Shown here: positions 17,827 to 26,245 of the stretch, piece by piece
Numbering within the stretch: position 1 is the first letter of the stretch
How the letters are laid out: every line of letters starts with the position of its first letter
Source: Candidatus Sulfopaludibacter sp. SbA3
GTDB lineage: Bacteria; Pseudomonadota; Alphaproteobacteria; Caulobacterales; Hyphomonadaceae
Direction: 5' to 3'
DNA: 64,000 bases
Assembly: GCA_945888325.1 (NCBI GenBank)
Contig: CAMDAC010000002.1
Coordinates: 186,001-250,000, forward strand
The notes under the pieces: generated by a model
Told to the model about the DNA's origin: nothing
The model's input: the letters and a program-made list of their open reading frames with translations, nothing else
Databases searched by the model: none
Made by a program: the position numbers and the translations under genes

Positions 17827-18903
17827 TTAGCCCTGCGTCGGGTTCTTGAGGCGGTCGATGAACTGGATCGCGGCGGCGACGGCGGCGAAGTGTTCCGGGC
17901 GGATTTCCTCGTCAATCTCGACCAGATTGTAGAGCGATCGCGCCGCTGGAGGATCACGGTAGATAGGCACTTTGTTCTCGGCCGCAATTTCGCGGATCTT
18001 CGCTGCCATGTGATCAACACCCTTGGCCACGCAGACCGGCGCCTTCTGGCTGTCGGGATCCCATTTCAGCGCAACAGCGTAGTGGGTCGGGTTGACCATC
18101 ACGACCGTCGCCGTCTTCACGTTCTGCAACATCTGCCCACGTGATATTTTCGAGGCCCTTTCGCGGCGCCTCATCTTCATCTCCGGATCGCCCTCGCTCT
18201 GCTTCATCTCCTTCTTCATCTCTTCGCGCGACATTTTCAGCTTGTTGAGATGCAGCTGTCGCTGGAGCGGCAGGTCGATCAAGGCGAGCGCAAGCTGGAA
18301 GGCGAGGAAATAGAGGATCAGGCGGAGCACCTGATCAAACGTGAACTGGTAGAAGTCGCCCATCTGCATTTCTGCGGTGGCGTAATAGTCCTCCATGAAC
18401 TGGATCAGGAAGATGACGCCGATCCCCCCCGCAAAGAGCAGTTTGACGGTGTCTTTGAGGAAGTCGAGCAGACCACTCGTGCCAAAGCGCTTCTTCAAAG
18501 TCTCCATCGGCGATATCTTTTTGACGTCAAGTTCGATCTTCTTCATCGAGAAGGTGATCGCCTGCTGGACGACCAGGGAACCGAGCACGATCGCAGCGAG
18601 CACAAGGAAGATTGGCAGGAGATGCAGCATGACACTGCCGATCCAGCCCCATGTGGCGGTGCCGCCGCCGTTGAACATGTCCTCGGCATAGACATCGCCA
18701 TGATACAGCATTGAGGCGAAGTCTTCGAACAGGGTCTTGCCCACCAGGGCGTTCAGCACGAAAGCCGCAACCACGATGCCAAGCGTCAGCGCGAACGCGT
18801 TGGCTTCCTTGGACTGCGGAATGTTGCCTTCCTCGCGCGCCTGGGTCAGGCGCTGCTCTGTGGGATCAAATTCCTTTTCGCCGCTGTCGTCCTGCTCGGC
18901 CAT
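17827..18903 (-). CDS. flhB: Flagellar export switch protein FlhB
   Basis: A 358-residue membrane protein of the flagellar type III export gate. After a cytoplasmic N-terminus (EKEFDPTEQRLTQAREEGNIPQ start region) come four hydrophobic segments. The cytoplasmic domain contains the autocleavage motif NPTH at residues 271-274 (VVMVNPTHYAVAL), whose cleavage switches export from hook to filament substrates. It lies in the minus-strand run flgB-flgC-fliE-fliQ-flhA-fliR-flhB. Confidence 0.97.
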   Translation of the reverse strand: MAEQDDSGEKEFDPTEQRLTQAREEGNIPQSKEANAFALTLGIVVAAFVLNALVGKTLFEDFASMLYHGDVYAEDMFNGGGTATWGWIGSVMLHLLPIFLVLAAIVLGSLVVQQAITFSMKKIELDVKKISPMETLKKRFGTSGLLDFLKDTVKLLFAGGIGVIFLIQFMEDYYATAEMQMGDFYQFTFDQVLRLILYFLAFQLALALIDLPLQRQLHLNKLKMSREEMKKEMKQSEGDPEMKMRRRERASKISRGQMLQNVKTATVVMVNPTHYAVALKWDPDSQKAPVCVAKGVDHMAAKIREIAAENKVPIYRDPPAARSLYNLVEIDEEIRPEHFAAVAAAIQFIDRLKNPTQG

Positions 18904-18911
18904 CTTCTATC

Positions 18912-19667
18912 TCACATCCAACCAACGACCTGCATCGCGCGGTCCTTCCACGCGATCAGGAGGCCCGCAATCGACAGGGCGAGCATCATGGTCCCTGCCC
19001 CCACCATGAAGGGCGCACCGACGAACGCCACCATAAGCGACGGCAAGGCCTTGTTGATGAAGCCGAGACTGACATTGTAGAGCAGATTCACCGCGACAAA
19101 CGGCCAGGCAAGCAGAAGCGCAAATCCGAAGGCGGAGTAGAGGCTTTGGGCCAGCATCGGTCCGCTGAGCAACGTCAAGGCACCGAGCGGAATATCCGTA
19201 TACAGGCGCATCAGCGACACGATCACTTCGACATGAAAGTTTGCCGACAGCAGCACCGCGGCGCCCGCCATAGACAGAAGATTCGCCGTCAACGTTTGCG
19301 CCTCGTGCTCCAGGGCCGGAGCCAGGAACTGCGAGAGCCCGATGGACTGCGCGATGACGGATCCGGCAATCGTCATCATCCAGATCGTCGCGCGCAGCAT
19401 CACACCAAGCGCGAAACCAATAAAGATCTCGGTGACCAGAAGTCCGAACAATGTTGTCAAGTCCGTGCTGGCCGGCCCCGTAATGAACCCTGATGTGGTG
19501 ATCGCCAGAGCCACGCCGACCAGCAGGAACGCGCGTGCCCGATTTGGAATGACCTGTTCGCCAATCCCGGGCAAGAAGAAGATGATGAAGGACAGCCGCG
19601 CCACGACCGTCATAAACAGCGCAATCCAAGCTGTCAGGTCGTCCGACAACGGAAGGCCGAGGTCCAT
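18912..19667 (-). CDS. fliR: Flagellar export gate protein FliR
   Basis: A 251-residue membrane protein with about six hydrophobic segments, starting with LTAWIALFMTVVARLSFIIF and containing the family block LGVMLRATIWMMTIAGSVIA. Part of the FliPQR export channel. The ATG overlaps the flhA stop (TAATG), and flhB follows after 8 bases, giving the conserved fliQ-flhA-fliR-flhB order. Confidence 0.95.
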   Translation of the reverse strand: MDLGLPLSDDLTAWIALFMTVVARLSFIIFFLPGIGEQVIPNRARAFLLVGVALAITTSGFITGPASTDLTTLFGLLVTEIFIGFALGVMLRATIWMMTIAGSVIAQSIGLSQFLAPALEHEAQTLTANLLSMAGAAVLLSANFHVEVIVSLMRLYTDIPLGALTLLSGPMLAQSLYSAFGFALLLAWPFVAVNLLYNVSLGFINKALPSLMVAFVGAPFMVGAGTMMLALSIAGLLIAWKDRAMQVVGWM

Positions 19668-21745
19668 TACGCAACGCCGATGATGTAGGGCTTGCTCTTG
19701 GCGCTGATTTCTTCGTAGGCGACAACGGCGTTGCGAATGCCCTTGCTGGCGAGGACCGTTTGCAGGAAGCGGCGGCGTTTTGACGTCGTGGCGACAGCGG
19801 CAACAATCCCTTTCTGCGCAGTTTCGTTCAGTTTCCCCTGGATCGCCGTGATCAACTCGCCGAAGAGTTCCGGCGGCAGCGCGATATCGGAGCTGCCACT
19901 TTCACCATTGACTTCATACTCCGTGAATTTCTGTTCCCAGCCCGCAGACAACTGGACAAGCGGGAGGCGACCCTGGTCATCCTGCAGCCGGTCGACAATC
20001 TGGAACGCCAACCGCTGGCGCACGAGTTCGACAATGCGCGGCACGCCAAGCCCCATCGGCTTCACTTCGGCGATCGTCTCGACGATCAGGAACAGGTTCC
20101 GGATGGAGATGCGCTCGGCCAGCAGAAGGCGCAGGACCGAAAGCAGCACTTCGGGTGTGACCTTGCCCGGAATATACTCGTCGAGGAAGCGCTGGTTCGC
20201 CTGAGCACGGTCGGTATCGGTAATCCTGGTCAGGGATTCAAGCGTTTCGACCATGACCATCCTGGTAAAGACGAGCGCGAAGTTGGACTGGATCACCTCG
20301 AGCATGTGGGTCGCCAGCACTTCCATGGGCTCGACCGTCGGAATACCGGCGGACGCAAGTTCCTGCTTCCGGCCATTCGGCAGCCAGCGCGCCGCAGCCT
20401 TGTAAACCGGTTCACGGACCTTCTCGCCTTGCAGGTGAGGCAGCTGGTTATCCTCGATGAGGGCCAGCACGTTGCCGGGACGCAGGAAACCCGAATCGAG
20501 ACGCACGCCCTGGATGCGGATGCGGTATTCGTTCTTCTTCAGGGTCGGATTGTCGGTCATCCGGATTGCCGGCAACACGAAGCCATACTCTTCGGCGATG
20601 TAGCGTCTGATCTTGTCGATCCGGCTTTCGAAGCCGTTCTCGCCGACCAGGACAAGGTTCACGAGGTCCGGCGAAACTTCGAGATGGATTTCGTCGGAGT
20701 AAATCGAATCGCCGATTTTCGCGACAGTAGGCTGGGTGGATGGCGCAGGATTGGCCTTCTCTTCGGCTTTGCGCTTTTCCTCCTTGCGGATCAGGAAGGC
20801 CACAAAGACGAAACCGGCTGCCGCCGTCATGAACGGGATAAAGGGAAGACCCAGAAAGGCAAAGACCGCCATCACGCCGCCGACAATCAGCAGCGGTGTA
20901 GAACTTGCACTGAGCTGCACGCCAAGAGCGCGGTCTATGGCGCCTTCTTCCCGGCCCTTGGACAGGAGGAGCGCTGCGGATATCGAAACGATCACGGCAG
21001 GGATTTGCGTGACCAGACCATCGCCCACCGTCAGGATGGAGTAGTTCTGAAGAGCTTCTTCGAAGCTCAGACCGTGTGACAGCAGGCCGAAGCCCATGCC
21101 GGCCACCAGGTTCAGGGTGGTGATCAACAGGCCCGCAATTGCGTCCCCTTTCACGAATTTCGACGCGCCATCGAGTGAACCGAGGAAAGCCGCCTCTTCC
21201 TGCTCGCGCGCGCGGCGGAGCTTGGCCTCTTCATGCGTAATCGCGCCCACGGCGAGGTCGGAGTCGATGGCCATTTGCTTGCCGGGCATGGCATCAAGGG
21301 CAAAGCGCGCTCCCACTTCCGCCATACGGCCGGCGCCCTTGGTGATGACCATGAAGTTCACAATCATCAGCACGGCGAATACCATCAGGCCCACAAACAG
21401 CTCACCGCCCATAACGAACATGGCAAAGCCTTCGATCACATGGCCGGCGGCGTCCGTGCCCGTGTGTCCCTGCCCGATGATCAGCTTGGTCGAGGCGACG
21501 TTCAGCGCCAGGCGCAGGATCAGCGTCGCGAGAAGAATGCTGGGAAAAGAGGAGAAATCGAGCGGCTTCTCCACGAAGATCACGGTCGTGAATATCAGGA
21601 TCGAAAGCGCAAACGACACGGTCAGGCCGATATCGATGACCCAGGCCGGCATCGGCAGGATCATGAACAGGATGACGACCATCAAGCCGATCGCAAGCAG
21701 TGAGGTCGGGTTGGTCAGGCCACCATACGGTTTCGAATTCGGCAT
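19667..21745 (-). CDS. flhA: Flagellar export apparatus protein FlhA
   Basis: A 692-residue protein: an N-terminal membrane half with about eight segments and the FHIPEP-family blocks (MPAWVIDIGLTVSFALSILI, RFALDAMPGKQMAIDSDL, REQEEAAFLGSLDGASKFVK), then a cytoplasmic domain from about residue 340. That domain docks chaperone-substrate complexes and forms a nonameric ring under the gate. Length is normal. fliQ precedes by 8 bases and fliR overlaps by one base. Confidence 0.97.
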   Translation of the reverse strand: MPNSKPYGGLTNPTSLLAIGLMVVILFMILPMPAWVIDIGLTVSFALSILIFTTVIFVEKPLDFSSFPSILLATLILRLALNVASTKLIIGQGHTGTDAAGHVIEGFAMFVMGGELFVGLMVFAVLMIVNFMVITKGAGRMAEVGARFALDAMPGKQMAIDSDLAVGAITHEEAKLRRAREQEEAAFLGSLDGASKFVKGDAIAGLLITTLNLVAGMGFGLLSHGLSFEEALQNYSILTVGDGLVTQIPAVIVSISAALLLSKGREEGAIDRALGVQLSASSTPLLIVGGVMAVFAFLGLPFIPFMTAAAGFVFVAFLIRKEEKRKAEEKANPAPSTQPTVAKIGDSIYSDEIHLEVSPDLVNLVLVGENGFESRIDKIRRYIAEEYGFVLPAIRMTDNPTLKKNEYRIRIQGVRLDSGFLRPGNVLALIEDNQLPHLQGEKVREPVYKAAARWLPNGRKQELASAGIPTVEPMEVLATHMLEVIQSNFALVFTRMVMVETLESLTRITDTDRAQANQRFLDEYIPGKVTPEVLLSVLRLLLAERISIRNLFLIVETIAEVKPMGLGVPRIVELVRQRLAFQIVDRLQDDQGRLPLVQLSAGWEQKFTEYEVNGESGSSDIALPPELFGELITAIQGKLNETAQKGIVAAVATTSKRRRFLQTVLASKGIRNAVVAYEEISAKSKPYIIGVA

Positions 21746-21753
21746 GTCGAAAT

Positions 21754-22017
21754 CTATCCAGCAATCAAGGGAATGACCCAGTTATTGAACAGGTCGAGCG
21801 CGACCTTGGTCATGTAACCGAGCGAGAGAAAGAAGACTATGACGACCGCAAGGATCTTCGGGATGAAGGTCAGGGTCATTTCCTGGATCGAGGTCAGCGC
21901 CTGCAGAAGGCCGATCGCAAAACCGACGACCAGCGTGGTCGCGAGGATCGGCAGACCCATCATCACCGCGCCCCACAGGCTGGCGCGCAGCACTTCAAAG
22001 ATTTCGCTTTCGCTCAT
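21754..22017 (-). CDS. fliQ: Flagellar export gate protein FliQ
   Basis: An 87-residue protein with two hydrophobic segments. The conserved FliQ helix-helix core is recognisable: PILATTLVVGFAIGLLQALT, then SIQEMTLTFIPKILAV. With FliP and FliR it forms the export channel. It lies between fliE and flhA with spacings of 15 and 8 bases. Confidence 0.95.
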   Translation of the reverse strand: MSESEIFEVLRASLWGAVMMGLPILATTLVVGFAIGLLQALTSIQEMTLTFIPKILAVVIVFFLSLGYMTKVALDLFNNWVIPLIAG

Positions 22018-22032
22018 GACTGGATACCTGCC

Positions 22033-22332
22033 TCAGACCGGCATCCGCAGCAGTTCCTGATAGGCTTCCACCACCTTGTCGCGGATCGTGACAACCGCAT
22101 CGAGCATCAGCTCGGCATTGCTCAGCGCCTGCACCATGGCATGCGGGTCAGCGCCAGTTACAGCGGTCTGCATGGCGGTCTGCTCGGCCTGCTGCAAGGC
22201 GGCGCGGAAATCGCCGATGCCCTCGGCAATCTGGCTTCCGGCCGCGTCCGTCTTGGCGACCGCGCCGCCGGTATCGATCGCACGGGTTGCGGCGTTGAAG
22301 GCACTGTATGGATTGAACCCCAGATTAGACAT
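22033..22332 (-). CDS. fliE: Flagellar hook-basal body adaptor FliE
   Basis: A 99-residue protein with the FliE C-terminal signature: DPHAMVQALSNAELMLDAVV followed by IRDKVVEAYQELLRMPV. FliE joins the MS-ring/export gate to the proximal rod and is the first rod protein exported. It sits directly after flgC in the order flgB-flgC-fliE, as in most flagellated bacteria. Confidence 0.95.
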   Translation of the reverse strand: MSNLGFNPYSAFNAATRAIDTGGAVAKTDAAGSQIAEGIGDFRAALQQAEQTAMQTAVTGADPHAMVQALSNAELMLDAVVTIRDKVVEAYQELLRMPV

Positions 22333-22342
22333 TCAGGTCTCC

Positions 22343-22726
22343 CTAGCGGCGCAGGACATCCAGCAAGGACCGGTACATAGTCCGGGCTTGCTGGAACGAA
22401 TTGAGGTTGGCTTCGTAGGACCGGTTGGCTTCGCGCATGTCGGCCAGCTCGGTCACGAGTGAAACATTGGACTGGGTGACGTAGCCATCGGGGTCGGCCA
22501 TCGGATGATCCGGATCGAAATTGCGCACGCCTTCGGTCCGGTCGAGCTGGACGCGCGTCTCGAGGAACGCGTCGGCATTCGGCGGTTGTGGCGCAACCAT
22601 CAGAAGCTTGCGCTGATAGCCAGGCGTATCGACGTTTGAGATATTCTCCGAAGAGAGGCCCATCCGTTTTGTCTGCAGCTCCATGCCCTGGATGGCCTGC
22701 ATCATGGTTGCCTTGAGCGGGTTCAT
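22343..22726 (-). CDS. flgC: Proximal rod protein FlgC
   Basis: A 127-residue rod protein. The N-terminal rod signature SSENISNVDTPGYQRK and the C-terminal NVSLVTELADMREANRSYEA, then FQQARTMYRSLLDVLRR, are diagnostic. The central D domain is short. It polymerises with FlgB and FlgF to form the proximal rod. Co-transcribed with flgB (11 bases upstream) and fliE (10 bases downstream). Confidence 0.96.
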   Translation of the reverse strand: MNPLKATMMQAIQGMELQTKRMGLSSENISNVDTPGYQRKLLMVAPQPPNADAFLETRVQLDRTEGVRNFDPDHPMADPDGYVTQSNVSLVTELADMREANRSYEANLNSFQQARTMYRSLLDVLRR

Positions 22727-22737
22727 TTAATGCTCCC

Positions 22738-23097
22738 TTAGCCGCGGCGGCCGATTGCGGTGCGCAACAGGTCCATTGATTTGGTGTAGACGGAGAGCGC
22801 CAGGCTGTGCTGGCCCATGGCTTCTGCGGAATTGAAGATTTCCTGCTCGAGGCTGACCGAGTTGCCGTTGGGCGACATCGGGCCGTGTGACTCTGTTACC
22901 CGGAACGATGCCGTCATCGGATCGGCAGCCGCAGAATTCGACACCCGCGCCAGGAATGCATCGAACGATTCGATCTCTTTCGCCTTGTACCCGGGTTCGT
23001 TGGCCCGGGCGATGTTGGTCGCACTCACGCTTTGCGCTTCGGCCGCGTAGCGGGCCATCGCGCCGTAAACCTGAAACAGCTGCACGTCCGAAATCAT
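22738..23097 (-). CDS. flgB: Proximal rod protein FlgB
   Basis: A 119-residue rod protein: N-terminal ARYAAEAQSVSATNIARANE and GYKAKEIESFDAFLA are the FlgB version of the axial-protein signature. The C-terminal helix contains SAEAMGQHSLALSVYTKSMD. First gene of a long minus-strand operon reaching flhB and the fliJ-like gene. Its promoter should be in the 83-base gap shared with divergent fliI, which contains TTAAC-type motifs resembling CtrA sites. Confidence 0.95.
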   Translation of the reverse strand: MISDVQLFQVYGAMARYAAEAQSVSATNIARANEPGYKAKEIESFDAFLARVSNSAAADPMTASFRVTESHGPMSPNGNSVSLEQEIFNSAEAMGQHSLALSVYTKSMDLLRTAIGRRG

Positions 23098-23112
23098 GAG
23101 AAAGGCACCGTG

Positions 23113-23159
23113 GTTAACCTTTTGAGAAAATGTTCCGATTAATTAAAGAATAGGTTAAC
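23113..23159. promoter_or_regulatory. CtrA-like motifs in the flgB/fliI divergent promoter
   Basis: In the 83-base gap between flgB and fliI, bases 23144-23159 read TAAA-N7-TTAAC on the plus strand. That is one mismatch from the CtrA consensus TTAA-N7-TTAAC known from Caulobacter class II flagellar promoters. A second motif at about 23112-23119 reads GGTTAACC, whose minus strand gives TTAACCAC (consensus TTAACCAT). Binding is inferred. Confidence 0.45.
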
Positions 23160-23180
23160 AACCGAAGGGGTTTTGTTTAC

Positions 23181-24533
23181 TTGCACACGCTCGCCACCTC
23201 CCTCCCCAGCCAGCTCTATCGCCTCTGGGGCACCGTGACTGATGTCGCTCCCGGCATGCTGAAGCTCGCAGGAGTCAGCGAACTGGCGGGTGTCGGCAAC
23301 GAAATCCAGATCCGGAAGCCCGACCAGACCATCCATGGCGAGATCCTCAGCGTGTCGGGCGAAAGTGTTACCGCGCTGCTCTTTTCACCTTGCGACACGA
23401 TCCGCATCGGTGACCGGGTCGAAATCGAGCAGGAAGCCCGTATCGAGCCCGGGGATCATTGGCTCGGCCATATCATCAACTATCGCGGCGAAGTGTCCGG
23501 TGGCGACCCGGCTGCCGCGCCCGTGCGGGCGAGCATCCGGCCGCTGAATGCTCCTGCCCTCCCCCCGCACGCGCGCCGGAGCCTGGGACCCCGGCTGGCC
23601 ACAGGATGGGCGGTGACGGACACGCTGCTGCCGATATGCCGCGGCCAGAGGCTCGGCCTGTTTGCCGGCTCCGGCATCGGGAAATCGACCTTTCTCGGGT
23701 CGCTCGCCACCGGGCTGGAAGCGGACCGCGTGGTCATCGCCCTGATCGGCGAGCGGGGCCGCGAGGTCAATGACTTCATCCAGCACACACTGACGCCCGA
23801 AATGCGCAAGCGGACCGTTGTCGTCGCAGCGACAGCGAGCGAGTCACCAGGCGCCAAGAAGCGCGCCGCCAACTGCGCCATCGCCACGGCTGAACATTTC
23901 CGCGACCAGGGGCACAATGTGCTGTTCCTGTTCGACTCGATCACCCGTCTTGCGGAAGCACACCGCGAAACGGCCCTGCTGGCCGGAGAAGTGCCCGCGC
24001 TGAACGCTTTCCCACCTTCGACGGTGCGCGTGATTGCCGAACTTGCAGAACGCGCCGGCCCCGGAACTGAGGGAGAGGGCGACATCACGGCCGTCTTCTC
24101 AGTGCTCGTCGCCGGATCCGACCTAGAAGAGCCCGTCGCAGACATGATCCGGGGGATGCTGGACGGACATATCATTCTCGCCCGGCCAATCGCCGAACGG
24201 GGCCGTTTCCCGGCGATCGATGTGCTGCGAAGTGTGTCGCGCTGTTTGCCGAAGGCCGCAACGGCTGAAGAAAATGACCTTCTGCGGGAGTATCGGCGGA
24301 TGATCGCGCTTTACGAAGAGGTTGCCCCGATGCTGCGTGCCAACCTCTACGAGTTCGGCCGGGACATGAACTCTGACCGCGCGATTTCGCTGTTTCCGGC
24401 GCTCGACAATTTTGTGGCAACCCGCAAGGCCGAAGGCATCGAAAGCTCGTTCAAGGAGCTGCGGGGTATTCTGGAAACAAAGCCTGCATCAAACCCGGCG
24501 CCGCCAATAGCCGTGACAATGGTCAAGCGCTGA
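23181..24533 (+). CDS. fliI: Flagellar export ATPase FliI
   Basis: A 450-residue F1-ATPase beta-like enzyme energising flagellar export. Walker A is FAGSGIGKST (residues 161-170), the family block is VVIALIGERGREVNDFIQ, and Walker B is VLFLFDSITRLAEAHRE. A long C-terminal domain completes it. The start is TTG, with GAAGGGG about ten bases upstream; I see no in-frame ATG nearby that would keep the conserved N-terminus. It is the only plus-strand gene in this part and ends exactly where the convergent DUF1217-type gene ends. Confidence 0.96.
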   Translation: MHTLATSLPSQLYRLWGTVTDVAPGMLKLAGVSELAGVGNEIQIRKPDQTIHGEILSVSGESVTALLFSPCDTIRIGDRVEIEQEARIEPGDHWLGHIINYRGEVSGGDPAAAPVRASIRPLNAPALPPHARRSLGPRLATGWAVTDTLLPICRGQRLGLFAGSGIGKSTFLGSLATGLEADRVVIALIGERGREVNDFIQHTLTPEMRKRTVVVAATASESPGAKKRAANCAIATAEHFRDQGHNVLFLFDSITRLAEAHRETALLAGEVPALNAFPPSTVRVIAELAERAGPGTEGEGDITAVFSVLVAGSDLEEPVADMIRGMLDGHIILARPIAERGRFPAIDVLRSVSRCLPKAATAEENDLLREYRRMIALYEEVAPMLRANLYEFGRDMNSDRAISLFPALDNFVATRKAEGIESSFKELRGILETKPASNPAPPIAVTMVKR

Positions 24534-25361
24534 TCAGAGTCCGCTGAGAAGCAGGTTGATCCCTCCCTGGCCGCCGATGCTGCCGTTCAACAGCGTCAGC
24601 GCGTTGGCTGCGGGCGAATAGTTGGCCGCGCCGTTCCTTACAGATTCGAGCGCATGGAAGCGTTTGATGAGCCGGTCCACTTGATCAGGGTCGGCAAGGT
24701 CTTTCACATCGCTTATGCCAAGCTGCTTCTGGATGCCGTTCTTGAGAATCTCAGCCTGCTTCTCGATCGGCAATTTGCGAATGTCCGTAGGCAGATTGAG
24801 GCTCGTTTCCAGAACCGTGCGGACCGGCACATTTCCAAGCAGCCGGTAGAGGATCGCTGTTTCGCTGGAGCCATTGCCCGTCAGCCCCTTGATATCGGCC
24901 TCGTAGTTGAGCGCCAATCGCATCGAGTCATCAACATTGCCGACAGCCGTTTCAAACGTCGATTTGTCGAACTCGGCTGAAATTTTGTCGAGCGCTTCCG
25001 GCGTGATCGTGATCGTGCCGTTCACGGGCTTGAAGGCATTCGCAAACGCCGCGTACTTCGGGTTGTTCAAACGGGCGAGGAATGTGCTCTCCGGATCGCT
25101 GGCTTCCTTCAAAACCTTGTCGATAAAGCCGCGTTTCCACTCCTCACCGCCGAGATCGAACGCCGTCAGCGCCACCCGCATCAGTCGCTTGTCATTCAGG
25201 AACGCTTCTTTGGTGACGGGTTCCGAGAACTTCTCGACCAAGTATGACCGGTCTGCCTTGACCTGCGGCGAGTTGGAAAGACTTTGCAGCTGGCGATCAT
25301 ATGTCGACTGCAGGAATTTCCATCCGCCGTTCCCTGTGAGAGGAATGACCGGCTGATACAT
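24534..25361 (-). CDS. DUF1217-type flagellar-associated protein
   Basis: A 275-residue soluble helical protein. Repeated segments of the type FLNDKRLMRVALTAFDLGGE and FIDKVLKEASDPESTFLARL match my memory of the DUF1217 family, found within alphaproteobacterial flagellar clusters. The molecular role is unknown. It is the third gene of the flaF-flbT group, three bases after flbT, so probably produced together with flagellin regulators. It ends with a Gly-rich QGGINLLLSGL tail. Confidence 0.75.
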   Translation of the reverse strand: MYQPVIPLTGNGGWKFLQSTYDRQLQSLSNSPQVKADRSYLVEKFSEPVTKEAFLNDKRLMRVALTAFDLGGEEWKRGFIDKVLKEASDPESTFLARLNNPKYAAFANAFKPVNGTITITPEALDKISAEFDKSTFETAVGNVDDSMRLALNYEADIKGLTGNGSSETAILYRLLGNVPVRTVLETSLNLPTDIRKLPIEKQAEILKNGIQKQLGISDVKDLADPDQVDRLIKRFHALESVRNGAANYSPAANALTLLNGSIGGQGGINLLLSGL

Positions 25362-25364
25362 CGC

Positions 25365-25793
25365 CTATGCCACCTTGGCCGGCAGGCCGCCAAGCGCGGC
25401 CTGGCGCCCGAGAAGCTGTGCTTCGATAGCCAGGATTTGGCGCAGGTGGCAAAGCGCCGAGTAGTGATTCCCGCGGCTGAGCATGGAGCGAAGGGTCGGG
25501 ATCAGTTCGGAATTGAACGGACGGAAGATGTCGAGCAGCGCAACGCATTCCGCGTCAATCGCCGGCACCGTGTCCACCACATCGAGGTCTCCGGTAATCA
25601 GCAACTGGATGGCGAAATAGATGCGCTTCACGGGGGTGTCTACATCTTCAGGCCGAAGCGCATCCCGGCAACGCAGTACGCGGACGTTTGCATCCGAGAT
25701 CCGGATACGGGCCGGCTTGTCGCCATTTTCGAGCAGGGCGCCATTGACGATGAAGCGTTCACCTGGCGCTATTTTCAGTACAAGTCCGGACAT
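25365..25793 (-). CDS. flbT: Flagellin post-transcriptional regulator FlbT
   Basis: A 142-residue protein with the FlbT family profile: LKIAPGERFIVNGALLENGD at the start, ARIRISDANVRVLRCRDALR, then PVKRIYFAIQLLITGD. In Caulobacter FlbT binds the 5' untranslated region of flagellin mRNA and limits its translation until the hook is complete. The ATG overlaps the flaF stop (ATGA), so it is coupled to flaF. Confidence 0.93.
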   Translation of the reverse strand: MSGLVLKIAPGERFIVNGALLENGDKPARIRISDANVRVLRCRDALRPEDVDTPVKRIYFAIQLLITGDLDVVDTVPAIDAECVALLDIFRPFNSELIPTLRSMLSRGNHYSALCHLRQILAIEAQLLGRQAALGGLPAKVA

Positions 25794-26182
25794 CAGACCC
25801 CCTCCTCTTCCACGCTGTATTCCGACTGGCGGACGAGCCCGGCCATGACGGTCTTGTTGACTTCAATGAGATCAGGAATGCGTTCCTCGCCTTCCAGGGC
25901 CTTGAAGCTCGTCTGGCGGACATATTCGGAAAGGAAAAGCAGGCTGCGCTTGAGATCGTCCGGCAATGCGTTGCCGGGCTGCAGCAGGTCTGTCGCAATG
26001 ATTGTCCACAACTGCTGGTTCCGGCTTAGCGCATCGGCCCAGTCTGAGAGGGAGCGTGTTTCGGGGTCTTTGACGCTGTCGAGCGCCTCGGTGATCTGGA
26101 GGAAAAGAGCGTACTCAACTTCCTTGTCGCCGGCAGTGCGTTGCGAAATCTCGCCATACGCCTTGTACGCCAATGCCTGCAA
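25793..26182 (-). CDS. flaF: Flagellin regulator FlaF
   Basis: A 129-residue protein with FlaF blocks AYKAYGEISQRTAGDKEVEY and LIEVNKTVMAGL. In Caulobacter FlaF is needed for flagellin synthesis and secretion and counteracts FlbT. The start is a TTG, but it is well supported: AGGAGG lies five to six bases upstream. It follows the flagellin gene and its hairpin, so it may be read at reduced level from the flagellin promoter. Confidence 0.93.
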   Translation of the reverse strand: MQALAYKAYGEISQRTAGDKEVEYALFLQITEALDSVKDPETRSLSDWADALSRNQQLWTIIATDLLQPGNALPDDLKRSLLFLSEYVRQTSFKALEGEERIPDLIEVNKTVMAGLVRQSEYSVEEEGV

Positions 26183-26209
26183 CTCGCCCTCCTGGATCTA
26201 TGTAGGAAA

Positions 26210-26232
26210 CCCGGGGGCATCTTGCCCCCGGG
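26210..26232 (-). terminator. Hairpin after the flagellin gene
   Basis: Perfect 10-bp inverted repeat CCCGGGGGCA / TGCCCCCGGG with a three-base loop, 13 bases after the flagellin stop. On the minus strand it is followed by TTTCC only, so it is a weak or attenuating terminator, or a 3' stabilising hairpin. It sits directly before the flaF ribosome site. Confidence 0.7.
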
Positions 26233-26245
26233 CCTAGTCGTTAGT